From Deltaproteobacteria bacterium (GTDB taxonomy: Bacteria > Desulfobacterota > Desulfomonilia > UBA1062): a stretch of DNA of 16,214 nt. Below are positions 14,661-16,214 of the stretch, in pieces. The notes beneath the pieces are model-generated. The model was not told the origin of the DNA. It did no database searches and saw nothing but the letters and a program-made list of their open reading frames with translations. Made by a program: the position numbers and the translations under genes. Every line of letters begins with the position of its first letter. The stretch's first letter is position 1. The stretch is taken from NCBI GenBank assembly GCA_023230665.1, contig JALNWY010000061.1:1-16214 (forward strand), in the 5' to 3' direction.

Positions 14661-14676
14661 TGGTATGATGATTGCT
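14661..14676 (+). promoter_or_regulatory. Sigma-54 (-24/-12) promoter for the porin
   Basis: TGGTATG, four bases, then TTGCT match the TGGYAYR-N4-TTGCW consensus at every position, with GG and GC exactly 12 bp apart (14662 and 14674). It points to the porin gene. Transcription would start near 14687, leaving a leader of about 410 nt. Sigma-54 control implies an activating enhancer-binding protein, not encoded in this window. Confidence 0.6.
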
Positions 14677-14686
14677 TAACTCCACC

Positions 14687-15095
14687 AAATATCATGGAAC
14701 TACAATTTTTATGAGGAGCGCATTGAAAAGGTAAGCCTTCATTTAGATTTGTTTTTCAGTCGGATGATAAAAAAGATCCCATCTTTCATAAGGGTTTTAG
14801 TCCGGGATGAGGGGTGTGTTTTCCGGCGCAAAGAATTGGTGATCATCGGCACCAGAGGGAGGAGCGAGGCATGAGGTGATCGTGGTTTTATCAAGGTACC
14901 GGGAGGGTATTCCGGTATGTGCCCCAGGCGACGTGGCCGAAAGCGGGTAGGATGTGCAGGGGCGCTATCCGGGCTTGAAGCCAAGGGAGAATGGAGATGC
15001 CCGGTATCCGGCGAATCTCCCATCAACTTCAGATATCTCGGCGGGAAACATGTACCTGTCGAGAAGCACAAACAAATTAAAGGGGGAATTTAAGT
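14687..15095 (+). promoter_or_regulatory. Long structured 5' leader of the porin mRNA
   Basis: About 410 nt with many local stems: AAAGAT/ATCTTT (14772-14786), TGGTG/CACCA (near 14837-14854), TACCGG/CCGGTA (14897-14917), GGCTT/AAGCC (near 14972-14982), and GGAGAT-GCC/GGC-ATCTCC (14992-15019). I compared it by eye with cyclic-di-GMP, cobalamin, glycine, TPP, FMN and moco riboswitch cores and found none of their conserved motifs. The last ~20 nt contain the porin ribosome site. Confidence 0.35.
14917..15093 (+). CDS. Possible 58-residue small ORF ending 2 nt before the porin start
   Basis: An open frame from ATG 14917 to TAA 15091-15093, with GGAGG about 11 nt upstream. The predicted peptide is basic and Cys-containing (MCPRRRGRKRVGC at its start, GGI at its end). 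Its stop lies 2 nt before the porin start codon, which would permit translational coupling. It has no recognised domain, and a 58-codon open frame is common by chance at this base composition. The frame overlaps the structured leader, which is an equally good explanation for the sequence. Confidence 0.2.
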   Translation: MCPRRRGRKRVGCAGALSGLEAKGEWRCPVSGESPINFRYLGGKHVPVEKHKQIKGGI

Positions 15096-16214
15096 ATGCA
15101 GAAGTTTTGGGCTTTTCTTTTGGCAATTGGTTTGGTTTTCGTCCTTTCCGCTCCGGCACCGGCTGCGGACAAATCGATCGAGGACCGGGTAAAGGCGCTT
15201 GAGGACACGATCGGGAGCTGGACGATCTACGGCAGTGCGCGCTTCCAGACCTTTTACAACGACAATGATCTCAATACCGACACCAATGATAAGGAGCTGG
15301 TCTGGGATTCGGCGGCCAATGCGAGACTGGGCGGCAAGATGGTCAAGGACAAGATCTCGGGTGTCTACGAGCTCGGCGTGGACGATGATGCAGGTGTGCT
15401 CACTCGGCTGATCTACGGGGCGTATGACTTCGGCGCGGGCAAGGTGGTCATCGGTCAGGACTATACTCCGCTGGGAAGCATCTTCTACAGCAACCAGGTA
15501 GCCGCCAACGACGCCAACATGTTCGGCTGGGGTGCGATTTACGGGAACAGGGTTCCCCAGATCAAGCTGCAGATGAAGAATGGCCTTGAGTTCGCCTTGG
15601 TCGAGAACAAATCATCATCGAAGCTCAATGCCGAAGCTGGTGATGTTGATGTGCTCATGCCCAAGCTGGAGGTACGCTACAACCTCAAATCCGATCTGTT
15701 CTTCGCGGATGTGTTTGGCGGGTACAGCAGCTTCAAGGTCGAAGACGTGACCATCGGCGGGATCAACTTCGGCGACGAGACCGTGAACGCCTGGGCAGTA
15801 GGCGTGGGCGGCGGTCTGAATCTGGATCCTGCGTTTATCAGGGCCCAGGTCTACCTGGCGCAGAACGCGAAGAACTTCGGGCTTTCCCACACTGATGCAA
15901 ACGGTGCGAAGTTCGATGCCCAAGGCGGCGTGGTGGATGAGGACAACTTAGGCGCCCTTCTTATCGTAGGGACAAAGCTCAGCAACAAGTACACGGTAGA
16001 GGCAGGCTTCGGCTATGTGTCCTCCGAACTCGATGAGAGCGGATCGGACAAGGACACGGCCATGGCATACTACCTCAATGCGACGATCCCGATCTATGGT
16101 TCCTTCTTTGTCGTGCCCGAGGTCGGCGTGCTCGACTATGCAGACGGCAAAGACGGCAAAAACGAACACAAGGATACCACCTACTTCGGCGCAAAATGGC
16201 AGATTAACTTCTAA
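15096..16214 (+). CDS. Outer-membrane porin
   Basis: 372 residues, complete; the stop codon ends the window. A signal peptide covers residues 1 to about 23 (Lys3, hydrophobic core, then SAPAPAA with cleavage near 23/24). A short charged helix DKSIEDRVKALEDTIGSW follows, as in trimeric porins with an N-terminal coiled-coil segment. The remainder alternates hydrophobic and polar residues in amphipathic strands (for example WTIYGSARFQTFY, AVGVGGGLNL, TVEAGFGYVSS). It ends in QINF, the C-terminal aromatic residue recognised by the BAM machinery. It should form a diffusion channel of undetermined specificity. AAAGGGGG lies about 10 nt before the start. Expression is probably from the sigma-54 promoter at 14661. 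Confidence 0.88.
   Translation: MQKFWAFLLAIGLVFVLSAPAPAADKSIEDRVKALEDTIGSWTIYGSARFQTFYNDNDLNTDTNDKELVWDSAANARLGGKMVKDKISGVYELGVDDDAGVLTRLIYGAYDFGAGKVVIGQDYTPLGSIFYSNQVAANDANMFGWGAIYGNRVPQIKLQMKNGLEFALVENKSSSKLNAEAGDVDVLMPKLEVRYNLKSDLFFADVFGGYSSFKVEDVTIGGINFGDETVNAWAVGVGGGLNLDPAFIRAQVYLAQNAKNFGLSHTDANGAKFDAQGGVVDEDNLGALLIVGTKLSNKYTVEAGFGYVSSELDESGSDKDTAMAYYLNATIPIYGSFFVVPEVGVLDYADGKDGKNEHKDTTYFGAKWQINF

Noticed and set aside
14687..15095. Known riboswitch or group II intron remnant in the porin leader
   Set aside because: No conserved core of cyclic-di-GMP, cobalamin, glycine, TPP, FMN or moco elements and no intron domain V hairpin could be recognised by eye.
14954..15202. 82-codon plus-strand frame overlapping the porin start
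   Set aside because: It runs out of frame into the porin signal peptide coding sequence and has no independent support.

Overview
The window looks like a chromosomal piece of an anaerobic Gram-negative bacterium, most likely a Desulfobacterota (former Deltaproteobacteria) sulfate reducer or syntroph. This is inference from gene content: a tungsten/molybdenum aldehyde:ferredoxin oxidoreductase-family enzyme, a polyferredoxin, a glycyl radical enzyme with its activase, a long DmdC-type acyl-CoA dehydrogenase, and an outer-membrane porin behind a sigma-54-type promoter. No RNA gene, transposase or phage gene was found.

Left block (1-7660). A minus-strand pair encodes an AOR-family oxidoreductase and a four-cluster ferredoxin. 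It diverges from a plus-strand set: a TetR regulator, a 986-residue glycyl radical enzyme (GRE) and its radical-SAM activase. A near-perfect 27-bp palindrome overlaps the tetR promoter and is the obvious operator. The GRE is the highlight. Its C-terminal ~800 residues are a complete GRE with the Cys-x-Glu dehydratase/lyase signature and a glycyl loop. Its first ~140 residues read as an SCP2-like (sterol carrier/lipid binding) domain. I do not know a characterised GRE with this fusion. Together with the divergent AOR it suggests a radical elimination on a hydrophobic alcohol, followed by ferredoxin-linked oxidation of the aldehyde.

Middle block (7741-9752). Two minus-strand housekeeping-like genes, an EEP-family hydrolase and a thioredoxin-2-like protein with an unusual WCGAC active site, are separated by repeat-rich spacers. 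The trxC/ligase divergent spacer carries an exact tandem duplication of a 22-bp unit and a separate 25-bp dyad.

Right block (9753-14198). A plus-strand AMP-forming acyl-CoA ligase converges on a minus-strand operon of a hotdog-fold thioesterase and a 622-residue acyl-CoA dehydrogenase. The convergent gap holds two strong hairpins and a pair of 28-bp repeats 61 bp apart. These genes could carry an acid made by the AOR into beta-oxidation, but nothing in the sequence directly links their regulation to the left block.

Right end (14199-16214). A long regulatory spacer has a minus-strand sigma-70-like promoter for the thioesterase operon, a large dyad placed like an enhancer, a sigma-54 -24/-12 element, and a ~410-nt structured leader ahead of a complete porin gene whose stop codon ends the window.
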